A stretch of DNA of 64,000 bases, taken from assembly GCF_010915705.1 (NCBI RefSeq), contig NZ_JAAIKE010000004.1, positions 62,001 to 126,000 of the forward strand. The letters are read 5' to 3'. This DNA comes from Pseudotabrizicola algicola (GTDB lineage Bacteria > Pseudomonadota > Alphaproteobacteria > Rhodobacterales > Rhodobacteraceae). This document shows, piece after piece, positions 53,584 through 63,318 of this stretch. The notes under the pieces are model-generated. The model made no database searches and was not told the DNA's origin. It was given only the letters and a program-made list of their open reading frames with translations. Positions within the stretch are counted from its first letter, which is position 1. Each line of letters opens with the position of its first letter. The position numbers and the translations under genes were made by a program.

Positions 53584-56500
53584 ATGCCGATGGAAAAGAC
53601 CTTCAACGCCGCCGAGGCCGAAGCCCGGATCTCGGCGCTCTGGCTGAACGAAAACGCCTTCGCCGCCGGAGCCAATGCCAAGCCCGGTCGCCCGGCCTTT
53701 TCCGTGATGATCCCGCCGCCGAACGTCACCGGCAGCCTGCACATGGGCCATGCCTTCAACAACACGCTGCAAGACATCCTCACCCGCTGGCACCGGATGA
53801 TGGGCGATGACACCCTCTGGCAGCCCGGCACCGACCACGCCGGCATCGCGACGCAAATGGTGACCGAACGCGAAATGGCCAGAAACGGCGAGCCGACCCG
53901 CCGCGACATGGGCCGCGACGCCTTCCTCGCCCGCGTCTGGCAGCAGAAACAATCCTCGCGCGGCACCATCATCGGCCAGCTGCAACGCCTCGGCGCCTCC
54001 TGCGACTGGTCGCGCGAGGCCTTCACCATGTCCGGCGCCCCCAACGCGCCCGAGGGCGAAGCGGGCAACTTCCACGACGCCGTCATCAAGGTCTTCGTGG
54101 ACATGTATCACAAGGGCCTGATCTACCGCGGCAAGCGCCTCGTGAACTGGGACCCCCATTTCGAAACCGCGATCTCCGATCTCGAAGTCGAGAATATCGA
54201 GGTCGCGGGCCATATGTGGCACTTCAAATACCGCCTCGCGGGCGGCGAGACCTATGAATATATCGAAAAGGACGCCGAGGGGAACGTCACCCTGCGCGAG
54301 ACGCGCGACTACATCTCAATCGCCACCACCCGCCCCGAAACCATGCTGGGCGATGGCGCCGTGGCCGTGCATCCCTCCGACGCACGCTATGCGCCCATCG
54401 TCGGCAAGATGGTCCACCTGCCGCTCTGCGACCGCCTGATCCCGATCATCGCCGACGAATACCCCGACCCGACCTTCGGCTCCGGCGCGGTGAAGATCAC
54501 CGGCGCGCATGACTTCAACGACTACGCCGTCGCCAAGCGCAATAACCTCCCCTGCTACCGCCTGATGGACACGCGCGGCCACATGCGCGCCGATGGCGCG
54601 CCCTATGCCGAGGCCGTCGCCCGCGCCCGCGAGATTGCCGCAGGCTCCCCCGCCACCGAGGCCGAGGTCGACAGCCTCAATCTCGTTCCCGAGAAATACC
54701 GCGGGCTTGACCGGTTCGAGGCACGCAAGGCAGTCATCGCCGATATCAACGCCATCGGCCTTGCCGTCACCACGCTGATCAAGGAAACCGACCCCGAGAC
54801 AGGATCGGAACACCTCCGCCGCGAACCGGTGGTCGAGGCGAAGAAGATCATGCAGCCCTTCGGCGACCGCTCCAAGGTGGTGATCGAACCGATGCTGACC
54901 GACCAGTGGTTCGTCGACACCGCAAAAATCGTCGGCCCCGCGCTCGATGCGGTGCGCACAGGGGCCACAAAGATCATCCCGGAGTCGGGCGAGAAAACCT
55001 ATTTCCACTGGCTGGAGAACATCGAGCCTTGGTGCATCAGCCGCCAGCTCTGGTGGGGCCACCAGATTCCGGTCTGGTATGGCCTGTCCATCGACGCCGC
55101 CGATTTTGTCGATGACGAAGGCGACAATGCGCTCGATCAGGTCGAAATCCTGACCATCCTCGGCGATGGCGGCTATCTCGCGCGCGAGTCGCGCTTCCAC
55201 TGCGCCGACAGCGTCGCGGCGGTGACGGAACGCTTCCGCGATGATCTGGCCGCCCTGCCCCAGCCGCTCAACACCGCCCGCGTGGTCGAGGTTGCAGACC
55301 GGCAGGCGGCGGTGGAAACCTTCGCGGCGGCACTGGCCGACTATACCCTCAGCCAGGACCCGACCCATCTGGTCTATCCGGTCTGGCGCGACCCCGACGT
55401 GCTCGACACATGGTTCTCCTCCGGCCTCTGGCCGATCGGCACACTGGGCTGGCCGGAACAAACCCCGGAACTGCAAAGGTATTTCCCCACCTCCACCCTC
55501 ATCACAGGGCAGGACATCATCTTCTTCTGGGTCGCCCGCATGATGATGATGCAACTTGCGGTGGTGGGTCAGGTGCCGTTCAACACCGTCTACCTGCATG
55601 GCCTCGTGCGCGACGCCAAGGGCAAGAAGATGTCGAAATCCCTCGGCAATGTCATCGACCCCTTGGAGATCATCGACGAATACGGCGCCGACGCGCTGCG
55701 CTTCGCCAATGCGGCGATGGCCAGCCTCGGCGGCGTGCTGAAACTCGACACCGCCCGCATCGCGGGCTACCGCAACTTCGGCACCAAGCTCTGGAACGCC
55801 TGCCGCTTTGCCGAGATGAACGGCGTCTGGGAAGGCCACGCCACCCAAAGCGCGCCGCCGCAGGCCAGCGCCACCGTGAACCGCTGGATCATCGGCGAAA
55901 CCGCCAAGGCCGCGACCGAGGTTTCCGAGGCGCTGGAAAACTACCGCTTCGATCAGGCCGCCGACGTGCTCTACAAATTCGTCTGGGGCAAGGTCTGCGA
56001 CTGGTATGTCGAATTCGCCAAACCGCTGTTCGATGGCGAACAGGCGGCCGAGACGCGCGCCACGATGGCATGGGTGCTGGATCAGTCTATGATCCTCCTG
56101 CACCCCTTCATGCCCTTCATCACCGAAGAACTCTGGCACACCACCGGCACCCGCGCCAGACGTCTGGTGCACACCGACTGGCCCGCCCTGCCCGCCACCC
56201 TGATCGACGCGCCGTCGATGGCGGAAATGACATGGGTCACCGCCCTGATCGACGATATCCGCTCGGCCCGCGCGCAGGTGCATGTGCCTGCCGGATTGAA
56301 ACTCGATCTGGTCGCCACCGCGATGACCGAAACGGCGCAGGCCGCATGGGCCAGCAACGAGGCACTGATCCAGCGGCTTGCCCGCATCGCCAGCCTCACC
56401 CGCGCCGATGCCGCCCCCAAGGGCGCGATCACCGTGGCCGCCGAAGGCGCGACCTTCGCGATCCCGCTCGAAGGCGTCATCGACATCGCCGAGGAAAAGG

Positions 56501-56691
56501 CCCGCCTGCAAAAGACACTCGACAAGCTGGCCAAGGAAATCGGCGGGCTAAAGGGCCGGCTGAACAACCCCGCCTTCGCCGCTTCGGCCCCCGAGGACGT
56601 GGTGGAAGAGGCGCGATCCAACCTCGCCGCCCGCGAGGAAGAAGCCGCGACGCTGCGCGCCGCGATGGCACGGCTGGCCGAAATCGGCTGA
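53584..56691 (+). CDS. valS: Valine--tRNA ligase
   Basis: A 1035-residue class Ia synthetase. The HIGH motif is HMGH (53-56, in [13 protein letters not shown]), the KMSKS motif is [11 protein letters not shown], and an editing (CP1) domain lies between them. The C-terminal coiled-coil arm is present ([22 protein letters not shown]...). Four ATGs crowd the start; the one at 53584 has AGAGG at nine-base spacing, while 53578 is too close. Ordinary length and motifs. Confidence 0.97.
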   Translation: MPMEKTFNAAEAEARISALWLNENAFAAGANAKPGRPAFSVMIPPPNVTGSLHMGHAFNNTLQDILTRWHRMMGDDTLWQPGTDHAGIATQMVTEREMARNGEPTRRDMGRDAFLARVWQQKQSSRGTIIGQLQRLGASCDWSREAFTMSGAPNAPEGEAGNFHDAVIKVFVDMYHKGLIYRGKRLVNWDPHFETAISDLEVENIEVAGHMWHFKYRLAGGETYEYIEKDAEGNVTLRETRDYISIATTRPETMLGDGAVAVHPSDARYAPIVGKMVHLPLCDRLIPIIADEYPDPTFGSGAVKITGAHDFNDYAVAKRNNLPCYRLMDTRGHMRADGAPYAEAVARAREIAAGSPATEAEVDSLNLVPEKYRGLDRFEARKAVIADINAIGLAVTTLIKETDPETGSEHLRREPVVEAKKIMQPFGDRSKVVIEPMLTDQWFVDTAKIVGPALDAVRTGATKIIPESGEKTYFHWLENIEPWCISRQLWWGHQIPVWYGLSIDAADFVDDEGDNALDQVEILTILGDGGYLARESRFHCADSVAAVTERFRDDLAALPQPLNTARVVEVADRQAAVETFAAALADYTLSQDPTHLVYPVWRDPDVLDTWFSSGLWPIGTLGWPEQTPELQRYFPTSTLITGQDIIFFWVARMMMMQLAVVGQVPFNTVYLHGLVRDAKGKKMSKSLGNVIDPLEIIDEYGADALRFANAAMASLGGVLKLDTARIAGYRNFGTKLWNACRFAEMNGVWEGHATQSAPPQASATVNRWIIGETAKAATEVSEALENYRFDQAADVLYKFVWGKVCDWYVEFAKPLFDGEQAAETRATMAWVLDQSMILLHPFMPFITEELWHTTGTRARRLVHTDWPALPATLIDAPSMAEMTWVTALIDDIRSARAQVHVPAGLKLDLVATAMTETAQAAWASNEALIQRLARIASLTRADAAPKGAITVAAEGATFAIPLEGVIDIAEEKARLQKTLDKLAKEIGGLKGRLNNPAFAASAPEDVVEEARSNLAAREEEAATLRAAMARLAEIG

Positions 56692-56728
56692 CCGGCACGC
56701 CCGGACCGCCGGGGGGAGCCTCCGGCGG

Positions 56729-56783
56729 GGATATTTAAGAACAGATGAAATCCGCTCGGGTCCTCATCTGTTCACAAATATCC
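56729..56783. repeat. 20-bp inverted repeat downstream of valS
   Basis: Left arm 56729-56748 (GGATATTT, AA, GAACAGATGA) pairs with right arm 56764-56783 with two mismatches, around a 15-base loop. GC-rich hairpin-forming flanks (GCCGG...CCGGC at about 56708-56726, and the terminator further right) enclose it. I recall similar ATATTT...GAACAGATGA sequences in intergenic regions of Rhodobacterales, so it may be a dispersed REP-like element. Confidence 0.6.
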
Positions 56784-56810
56784 TCGGGGGGATGAGGAGC
56801 GCAGCGACGA

Positions 56811-56837
56811 AGGGGGGCAGACAGCCCCCCTTTTTTT
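56811..56837 (+). terminator. Rho-independent terminator
   Basis: A 7- to 8-bp G/C stem (GGGGGGC with GCCCCCC) around AGACA is followed by seven T residues. It lies 120 bases after valS, past the inverted repeat, and 45 bases before the DUF1992 gene. Confidence 0.88.
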
Positions 56838-56882
56838 CGGCCCGTGCAAGGCCCATCTTGGAAAGGAACAGGAGGTCCGCAC

Positions 56883-57215
56883 ATGTCTTGGCTATCCCGA
56901 CTCGCCGAACGCCAGATCCAGAAATCCCGCCTGCAAGGCCAGTTGCAGGGGCTTGAGGGAGAGGGCAAGCCGCTGCCCGAACGCCCGGGCGATGCCTTCG
57001 TCAGTGCGGGCGATGCGGTGGGCTTCCGCATCATGGCGCAGGCGGGCGTCCTGCCCGAGGAGATCACGCTGAAAAAGCAGGTGATCGCCCAGCGCGCGCA
57101 TCTGGCCAGCCTGACGGATGAGGCCGCGCGCAAGGCGGCGATGGCAGAACTTGCCCGGCTGGAGATGCGGCAGGCCATGGCCGAAGAGGCCCGCCGCCGC
57201 TTCCTGCGCGACTGA
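56883..57215 (+). CDS. DUF1992 (DnaJ homologue C28-type) protein
   Basis: A 110-residue, charged and mostly helical protein with the DUF1992 motif LAERQIQKSRLQGQLQGLEGEGKPLP near the N-terminus. It has no J domain despite the family name. The ATG at 56883 follows CAGGAGGT, an excellent ribosome binding site, and lies just after a terminator, so it has its own promoter. Function unknown; a role in protein complexes is suggested only by the family. Confidence 0.88.
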   Translation: MSWLSRLAERQIQKSRLQGQLQGLEGEGKPLPERPGDAFVSAGDAVGFRIMAQAGVLPEEITLKKQVIAQRAHLASLTDEAARKAAMAELARLEMRQAMAEEARRRFLRD

Positions 57216-57287
57216 GCGCAGGCGCTTGTGCGGGCAAGAGTTAAGAAAGCCTGAAGACGGCAGGGCAAGCCCTTGATTTATCTAGGA

Positions 57288-57312
57288 AGCCCGCTTTGTA
57301 ACACAGCGGGCT
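57288..57312. repeat. Perfect 8-bp inverted repeat before the aminotransferase gene
   Basis: AGCCCGCT and AGCGGGCT are perfect inverted repeats around a 9-base loop (TTGTAACAC), 44 bases before the start of the HisC-like gene. It could be a terminator remnant for the gene before, an operator, or a 5'-leader hairpin. No T-tract follows. Confidence 0.4.
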
Positions 57313-57356
57313 CCCCCCTTGCCCTGTGCGGTATTTCCCGCCACTCTGCCCCCATC

Positions 57357-58457
57357 ATGACCCGATTTCTCACACCCCTCGCCGCCTCCCTGCCCGCCAC
57401 CGTGCCCTTCACCGGCCCCGAGACGCTGGAGCGCCAGCAGGGCAGGCCCTTCCGCGCCAGACTGGGGGCGAACGAGAGCCTGTTCGGCCCCTCCCCCAAG
57501 GCCCGCGCCGCGATGCAAGAGGCGGTGGCGGGGGTCTGGATGTATGCCGACCCCGAGGGGCATGACCTGAAGGCCGCCCTCGCCGCGCATCACGGCGTGA
57601 CCCCTGCCCATCTCGTGCTGGGCGGCGGCATCGACGGGCTTCTGGGCCTCCTGTGCCGCCTCACGCTGGAGCCGGGCACCCCCGTGGTCACCTCGCTCGG
57701 GGCCTATCCCACCTTTGCCTTCCATGTGGCGGGCTATGGCGGGGCGCTGCACCGCGTGCCTTACAGCGGCGATCACGAAGACCCGCAGGCCCTGCTGGAC
57801 AGTGCAAGGCAGACCGGCGCGCGCCTGATCTACCTCGCCAACCCCGACAACCCGATGGGCAGCCATCATCGGGCGGCGGTGATCGAGGAGATGGTGGCCA
57901 ACCTGCCGGACCATAGCCTCCTTGTGCTGGACGAAGCCTATGCCGACCTCGCGCCCGATGGAACGATCCCGAGGATCGATCCCGACCACCCGCAGGTGAT
58001 CCGGCTACGCACATTTTCCAAAGGCTATGGCATGGCGGGAGCACGGGTCGGCTATGCGATTGCCCGTCCCGAACTGGCGCGGGCCTTTGACAAGGTGCGT
58101 GACCATTTCGGCATGGGGCGGGTGGCCCAGATCGGCGCGCTGGCGGCCCTGCAAGATCAGGACTGGCTGGCCGAGGTGCGGGCGCGGATCATCACGGCGC
58201 GGGCGCGGGTGGCGCGGATCACCCAAGCCAACGGCCTGCGCCCCCTGCCCTCGGCCACCAATTTCGTGACGGTGGACTGCGGGCGCGACGGCGACCACGC
58301 CCGCGTGATCCTGCGCGAGACGGTGGCGCGGGGCGTCTTCATCCGCATGCCGGCTGTGGCACCGCTGGACCGCTGCATCCGCATCAGTCTGGGCGATGAC
58401 GCCGCCTTGGATGTGCTGGAAGAGGTGCTGCCGGAGGCGGTGGCCGCGGCAGGCTGA
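57357..58457 (+). CDS. PLP-dependent aminotransferase, HisC-like
   Basis: A 366-residue fold-type I aminotransferase of class II. The conserved NPDNP is at 162-166, DEAY at 192-195, and the PLP lysine is K222 in TFSKGYGMAGARVGYA, with the phosphate-binding Arg at 230. It resembles histidinol-phosphate and aromatic aminotransferases, but is not in a his operon, so the true substrate is open. The ATG at 57357 has no evident ribosome binding site; the frame is open 28 codons further upstream, through the inverted repeat. Confidence 0.85.
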   Translation: MTRFLTPLAASLPATVPFTGPETLERQQGRPFRARLGANESLFGPSPKARAAMQEAVAGVWMYADPEGHDLKAALAAHHGVTPAHLVLGGGIDGLLGLLCRLTLEPGTPVVTSLGAYPTFAFHVAGYGGALHRVPYSGDHEDPQALLDSARQTGARLIYLANPDNPMGSHHRAAVIEEMVANLPDHSLLVLDEAYADLAPDGTIPRIDPDHPQVIRLRTFSKGYGMAGARVGYAIARPELARAFDKVRDHFGMGRVAQIGALAALQDQDWLAEVRARIITARARVARITQANGLRPLPSATNFVTVDCGRDGDHARVILRETVARGVFIRMPAVAPLDRCIRISLGDDAALDVLEEVLPEAVAAAG

Positions 58458-58468
58458 CCCTGCCGCAC

Positions 58469-58891
58469 CTATTCGGCGGCGATTTCCGATTTGGCGGGAC
58501 CAATGGCGGGGGCTGCCCCCAGCGGCACCTGAGCGCCCCCGAGTTTCAGGGCTGGCACATCGGCTGCGGGGGCGGCATCTGCCCGCAGGCTGTGTGCGGC
58601 GATGGCCGGATCGGTGACAGCCGCAGCAGCCAAGGGCGCAGTTGCGGCCACGCCTTGCGCCAGCGGGCGGCGAAACACCAGCATATTCTGGTAGGTGGTC
58701 TTGGTTCCGGTCAGGCCTGCACGCTCATCGCAAGGCAGCGTGTCGGCGCGAACGTAATCCCACCCTTCGGCCCCCAGCGTGTTCATGACCTGCGTCAGCG
58801 TCTGGGCAAAACGATCTTCGGTGGTTTTGACACCACGGAATTTCTCGCCCCGCTTGGGGGCTGGAATGACCTTGAATTCATAGCGCTGCAT
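58469..58891 (-). CDS. DUF4177 domain protein
   Basis: A 140-residue protein. The first 75 residues match DUF4177 (MQRYEFKVIPAPKRGEKFRGVKTTEDRFAQTL, GAEGWDYVRADTLPCDE, TYQNMLVFRR). The remaining 65 are a low-complexity Ala/Pro-rich tail. The function of the family is unknown. It converges on the HisC-like gene with 11 bases between stops, and no partner is coupled to it. Confidence 0.85.
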   Translation of the reverse strand: MQRYEFKVIPAPKRGEKFRGVKTTEDRFAQTLTQVMNTLGAEGWDYVRADTLPCDERAGLTGTKTTYQNMLVFRRPLAQGVAATAPLAAAAVTDPAIAAHSLRADAAPAADVPALKLGGAQVPLGAAPAIGPAKSEIAAE

Positions 58892-59051
58892 GATGGCTCC
58901 CGCAGTTTGACAGGGGGCAGAATAGCGGGATTTGGGCAACAAGGCCAAGGCGGAGCCGCAGATTTCAAGGACCTGCGGGCAGCGCCGCAACAATCGCCCC
59001 ATCTGGTAGGTTGGCGAAGGGCGGACCGCTATCTCTAGGGGAAGGCGCGCG

Positions 59052-59702
59052 TCAGGCCGAGGTGGCAGGACCGGAAGGACCCGGAAAAAGCGCGCGCGTG
59101 GCGGAAATCAGCGCATGGGCGGTGGTCAATTCATCGGCATCGGGGCCAAGCGCGCGCGCGGCCTGCACATGACGCCGCACGGCCTCGGCCATGTCCCTCG
59201 GCTGGGCGCAAAGCGGGGAGCGGCTGAGCGCGAGGGCGATTTCGGCCATGACCAGATGCGCTGCCGCCGAGGGCACCACCAGCGCTTCGGTCTGCGCCTC
59301 GAAGGCGCGCAGCAACTGGCGGTGGCAAAGATCGGGATTGTCGGCATCGGCCGGCAGCGGCATCCAAGCCTGCGCAAGAGCCGCCCAGAGCGCGGCCTTT
59401 TCGGTGGCAGGCACCCGCGGCGTGTCGATCATGGCGCGCAGTTTGGCGACCGCCCGCGCGCGCAGGACGGGGGCCGCAGTGCCGGGCTCTGCCCGCGCCT
59501 TGGCACACAGCGCGCGGCCCAGCATCAGCGCCACCTCGGACGTGTTGGGCAGGCGTTCCAGCGCGGCGATGGCGCGGTTCAGGGGCGGCAGGCAGGCAGG
59601 CGGGTTCAGCCCCAGACCCAAGCGCAGATCGGCCCGCGCCCGCGCCAGCAGCGTGGCATCGTCGCGGCCAAGGGCCGCGCGAAAGCGGCCCAGCAGCGTC
59701 AC
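59052..59702 (-). CDS. Unknown helical protein coupled to gatB
   Basis: A 216-residue, Ala/Leu-rich, entirely helical-looking protein with no family I recognise; a TPR-like or ARM-like repeat is possible but not clear. Its GTG start at 59702 overlaps the gatB stop by four bases (GTGA), so it is translated from the gatB message. No signal peptide or transmembrane segment is evident. Nothing more can be said on function. Confidence 0.7.
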   Translation of the reverse strand: MTLLGRFRAALGRDDATLLARARADLRLGLGLNPPACLPPLNRAIAALERLPNTSEVALMLGRALCAKARAEPGTAAPVLRARAVAKLRAMIDTPRVPATEKAALWAALAQAWMPLPADADNPDLCHRQLLRAFEAQTEALVVPSAAAHLVMAEIALALSRSPLCAQPRDMAEAVRRHVQAARALGPDADELTTAHALISATRALFPGPSGPATSA

Positions 59703-61210
59703 AGCCCGAGTTTCTGCGCCACCATCGCATTCACGACGGCGGGGTTGGCCTTGCCGCCGGTGGCCTTGAGCACCTGGCCCGTGAACCAGCCGGCCAGTTT
59801 GGCGTTCAGCTTGGCCTTTTCCACCTGTTCGGGGTTGGCCGCGATCAGCGCATCGAGCGCGCGTTCGATCTCGCCCGTATCGGTTACGGCCTTCATCCCG
59901 TGTTTTGCCGCCTGTTCGGCAGGATCACCACCCTCGGTCCACAGGATTTCGAACAGGCCCTTCGCCATTTTGCCGGTGATCTCGCCCTTGGCCAGCAGAT
60001 CAAGCATGCCGCCCAGTTGCGCAGCCGAGACGGGGCTTTCCGCGATGGCAAGACCCACCTTGTTGAGCCGGCCGAAGAGTTCGTTGATGACCCAGTTGGC
60101 GGCGATCTTGCCGTCACGTCCCTGCGCCACCGATTCGAAGAACGCGGCCGAGTCGAGATCGGCGGTCAGCACGTTGGCGTCATAATCGGTCAGGCCGAAA
60201 TCGCCCATGAAGCGGGCCTTCTTTGCATCGGGCAGTTCGGGCATCGAGGCTGCGATGTCATCGACCCACCCCTGTTCGATCTCCAAGGGCAGCAGGTCTG
60301 GGCACGGGAAGTAGCGGTAATCAAACGCCTCTTCCTTTGACCGCATGGAACGTGTTTCGTTCTTGTCGGGGTCATAGAGCCGGGTTTCCTGCTCGACCTT
60401 GCCGCCATCTTCCAGAATGGCGATCTGGCGGCGGGCTTCATAGTCAATGGCCAGCTGGATGAAGCGCATCGAGTTCATGTTCTTGATCTCGCAGCGGGTG
60501 CCCAGATGGCTGAAATCCTGCGTTTCCTGATAACGTTCATAGGCACCGGGGCGGCAGACCGAAACGTTCACATCGGCGCGCAGGTTGCCGTTCTGCATGT
60601 TGCCATCACAGGTGCCAAGGTAGCGCAAGATCTGGCGCAGCTTGCCGACATAGGCGGCAGCCTCTTCGGGGCCGCGGATGTCGGGCCGGCTGACGATTTC
60701 CATCAGGGCCACGCCGGTGCGGTTGAGATCGACGAAAGACATCGCCGGGTCCATGTCGTGAATGGACTTGCCCGCGTCCTGCTCCAGATGGATGCGCTCG
60801 ATCCGCACCCGGCGGGCGACGCCGGGGGAGAGTTCGACCAGCACCTCGCCCTCACCCACGATGGGGTGGTAAAGCTGGCTGATCTGATAGCCCTGCGGCA
60901 GGTCGGGATAGAAATAGTTCTTGCGGTCGAAGGCAGAGAACAGGTTGATCTGCGCCTTGAGACCAAGCCCCGTGCGCACTGCCTGTTCCACGCAGAATTC
61001 GTTGATGACGGGCAACATGCCGGGCATGGCGGCATCCACGAAGGCCACGTTGGCATTCGGCTCCGCGCCGAAACTGGTGGAGGCACCCGAAAAGAGCTTG
61101 GCGTTGGAAGACACCTGCGCATGGATTTCCATTCCGATGACAAGTTCCCAATCGTGCTTTGCCCCGGCAATCACCTTGGGGGTCGGCGCGGTGTAGGTCA
61201 GGTCCAGCAT
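59699..61210 (-). CDS. gatB: Asp-tRNA(Asn)/Glu-tRNA(Gln) amidotransferase subunit B
   Basis: A 503-residue GatB, which activates Glu-tRNA(Gln) and Asp-tRNA(Asn) for transamidation with ammonia from GatA. The catalytic N-terminal cradle ([58 protein letters not shown]) precedes a C-terminal YqeY/tail domain ([15 protein letters not shown]). gatA and gatC are not in the window. The ATG at 61210 was chosen for homology; an upstream in-frame ATG 30 codons away is not needed. Confidence 0.96.
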   Translation of the reverse strand: MLDLTYTAPTPKVIAGAKHDWELVIGMEIHAQVSSNAKLFSGASTSFGAEPNANVAFVDAAMPGMLPVINEFCVEQAVRTGLGLKAQINLFSAFDRKNYFYPDLPQGYQISQLYHPIVGEGEVLVELSPGVARRVRIERIHLEQDAGKSIHDMDPAMSFVDLNRTGVALMEIVSRPDIRGPEEAAAYVGKLRQILRYLGTCDGNMQNGNLRADVNVSVCRPGAYERYQETQDFSHLGTRCEIKNMNSMRFIQLAIDYEARRQIAILEDGGKVEQETRLYDPDKNETRSMRSKEEAFDYRYFPCPDLLPLEIEQGWVDDIAASMPELPDAKKARFMGDFGLTDYDANVLTADLDSAAFFESVAQGRDGKIAANWVINELFGRLNKVGLAIAESPVSAAQLGGMLDLLAKGEITGKMAKGLFEILWTEGGDPAEQAAKHGMKAVTDTGEIERALDALIAANPEQVEKAKLNAKLAGWFTGQVLKATGGKANPAVVNAMVAQKLGL

Positions 61211-61370
61211 GGCGCACTCCTTAAGTTTCCCCCTGTCTTTAGGCGGGCAAACGCCGTGGGGCAAGGGGTGGAACTGGCGGATTGCTGCCGACATCCGCAT
61301 GGCGGGGTTGTTCGCACAGGGCGTTGCAGCCTATCGCCTCGGGGCCGCGCACAGAGGTGCGGTGCCACCG

Positions 61371-61970
61371 ATGGTCTTTTTGATGCGCGCTTCCCTTTCG
61401 CTTGTCGCTCTTTCGACGTTCATTCTTGCCGGCTGTGTGGCCGGTGCCACCGGGAAAGACACAAGCGAGCCCCCCGCCATGCGCTGGGATCACCGACCGG
61501 AAGCGGCCAACTGGACACGCACCTCGATGAACATGATCGCCGCGCAGGATGCGGTGCTGGCGGCACGCGTGCCTGCCGATATCCAGCGCTGGTGCCCCGG
61601 ATATGATGACGCGTCTCTGACCGAGCGCCGTGCGTTCTGGGCAGGGCTGCTGTCGGCGACCGCCAAGCATGAAAGCACATGGAACCCCCGCGCGTCGGGC
61701 GGCGGCGGGCGCTATATCGGCCTGATGCAGATCTCGCCCCAGACCGCCCGCGCCTATCGCTGCGAGGCGACCAGCCCCGAAGCGCTCAAGAACGGCGAGG
61801 CAAATCTGGCCTGCGCCATCAAGATCATGTCGACCCAGGTGGGCCGCGACGGTGTGGTTGCGGGCAGCGGCAATCAGGGCATCGGGCGTGACTGGGGGCC
61901 GTTCCGGTCGGCATCGAAACGATCGGACATCGCAGGCTGGACCAAGTCGCAAGAGTATTGCACGGGCTGA
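61371..61970 (+). CDS. Lytic transglycosylase-like lipoprotein
   Basis: A 199-residue envelope lipoprotein of the SLT (lysozyme-like) fold. The signal peptide ends with lipobox LAGC, making C22 the lipidated residue. The catalytic Glu is E101 in TAKHESTWNPRASGGGGRYIGLMQI, the usual E...GLMQI arrangement of soluble lytic transglycosylases. It would cleave peptidoglycan at the inner face of the outer membrane. The start is uncertain: ATG at 61371 is used, and GTG at 61362 with AGAGG four bases upstream is an alternative. Confidence 0.8.
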   Translation: MVFLMRASLSLVALSTFILAGCVAGATGKDTSEPPAMRWDHRPEAANWTRTSMNMIAAQDAVLAARVPADIQRWCPGYDDASLTERRAFWAGLLSATAKHESTWNPRASGGGGRYIGLMQISPQTARAYRCEATSPEALKNGEANLACAIKIMSTQVGRDGVVAGSGNQGIGRDWGPFRSASKRSDIAGWTKSQEYCTG

Positions 61971-62010
61971 GCTTCTTGCCCTTGGCCCGGCTGCGGCCTA
62001 TGTCTGATCC

Positions 62011-62448
62011 ATGTTTGAAAGACTCCTCTCCGGCCTTCTGGCCCCTGCCCCCGCGCGACTGCCCGAACCCGATGCGCGCCTTGCGCTCTGCGCGCTGATG
62101 GTGCGCGTGGCGCGGTCTGACGGCGATTATGCCGCTGCCGAGGTTGCGCAGATCGACAGGGTCATGGCCGCCATGCACGGTCTGTCGCCCTTTGCCGCCG
62201 CCAGCCTGCGCAAAGAGGCCGAGGTGCTGGAGGCCGAAGCCCCCGACACCGTGCGCTTCACCCGCGCCATCAAGGCCGCGACCGCGCAAGAGGACCGCAA
62301 CAGTCTGCTGCAGGCGCTGTGGTCTGTCGCGCTGTCGGATGGCGGACGCAATGCCGAAGAGGACAGGTTGCTGCGTCTGGTTGCCAATCTGCTGGGGCTC
62401 ACGGATGTGGAATCGGCGCTGGCCCGCCAGCGGGCGGCCAAAGGGTGA
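62011..62448 (+). CDS. TerB family protein
   Basis: A 145-residue TerB-like (tellurite resistance / helical metal-binding) protein. The core LALCALMVRVARSDGDYAAAEVAQIDRVM and the second half WSVALSDGGRNAEEDRLLRLVANLLGL carry the paired acidic metal-site motifs (SDGDY and DGGRNAEED). The stop overlaps the GTG of the next gene by four bases (GTGA). No other ter genes are near. Tellurite resistance is unlikely for a single TerB; a role in envelope stress is typical. Confidence 0.88.
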   Translation: MFERLLSGLLAPAPARLPEPDARLALCALMVRVARSDGDYAAAEVAQIDRVMAAMHGLSPFAAASLRKEAEVLEAEAPDTVRFTRAIKAATAQEDRNSLLQALWSVALSDGGRNAEEDRLLRLVANLLGLTDVESALARQRAAKG

Positions 62449-63215
62449 TTGCCTCGCTTGCCATGTATGACCGCGCCGAGACGCGCGAGGCTACGGATAG
62501 GCTGTGGCGTCACATCCGCGACGGATTGCAAGCGCGCGGAATTGAGGCGCCACATGAACTTTCGCGAGGCGACGGGGCCTATTGGCCCGCATGGCAGGCG
62601 CCGAGCCTCGTGTTGTCGCAAACCTGCGGTCTGCCGTTTCGGGCACGGTTGCACGGGCAGGTCACGCTGATCGGCACGCCGGATTATGGCGTCGACGGAT
62701 GCCCGCCGGGCTATTACCGCTCGGTGCTGATCGCGCGGGCGGATGATGCGCGCACCGATGCGGCGGCATTCGGCGGCGCGGCACTCGCGTTCAACGAGGC
62801 ATTGTCGCAATCGGGCTGGGCCGCGGTGCATGAGCATTTTCAAAGCCTAGGCGTGCCACTTTTTCCTGCGCTGCAAACAGGCAGCCACCGCGAAAGCGCG
62901 CGGGCGGTGGCCGAGGGGAGAGCGGATTTCGCGGCAATCGATGCGGTGACATGGCGGCTGTTGTGCCGCCACGACGGCTTTGCAGCACGCTTGCGCGTGT
63001 TTGCGCAGACCAGGCCCACGCCGGGCCTGCCGCTGATTGCCGCCAAGGGCGCGCCGCGCAGGGCGATCTTTGAGGCAGTCGCCGAGGCGATTGCGGCTCT
63101 GGGCGAGGCAGAGCGGCTCAACCTTGGCCTGCAAGGGATTGTCGATATCCCGCAAAGCGCGTATCTGGCTCTGCCCATCCCCCCTGCCCCCGCCCAAATT
63201 CAAGGCGAAAGGTGA
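62445..63215 (+). CDS. PhnD/SsuA/transferrin-type substrate-binding domain protein
   Basis: A 256-residue protein with a type 2 periplasmic-binding fold of the PhnD group (GYYRSVLIARADD, AFNEALSQSGWAAVHE, TGSHRESARAVAEGRADFAAIDAVTWRLL). No signal peptide is evident, so it may be cytoplasmic, or the start may be misplaced. The GTG at 62445 overlaps the terB stop (GTGA); an ATG at 62463 is an alternative. No permease or phosphonate genes are adjacent. Ligand unknown. Confidence 0.8.
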   Translation: MIASLAMYDRAETREATDRLWRHIRDGLQARGIEAPHELSRGDGAYWPAWQAPSLVLSQTCGLPFRARLHGQVTLIGTPDYGVDGCPPGYYRSVLIARADDARTDAAAFGGAALAFNEALSQSGWAAVHEHFQSLGVPLFPALQTGSHRESARAVAEGRADFAAIDAVTWRLLCRHDGFAARLRVFAQTRPTPGLPLIAAKGAPRRAIFEAVAEAIAALGEAERLNLGLQGIVDIPQSAYLALPIPPAPAQIQGER

Positions 63216-63318
63216 TAAAAGCCGCGGCATCTGCCGCTGCGTCTGTCACAAAGGGCGTTGCAAAGGGAGCAATCTTGCGTCCTAATTTGATCAACTGTTC
63301 CAAACGGCGCGAGGCAAA

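Noticed and set aside
54316-56511. A 731-residue minus-strand frame opposite valS
   Set aside because: Antisense of a well-conserved synthetase, without any recognisable domain or ribosome binding site.
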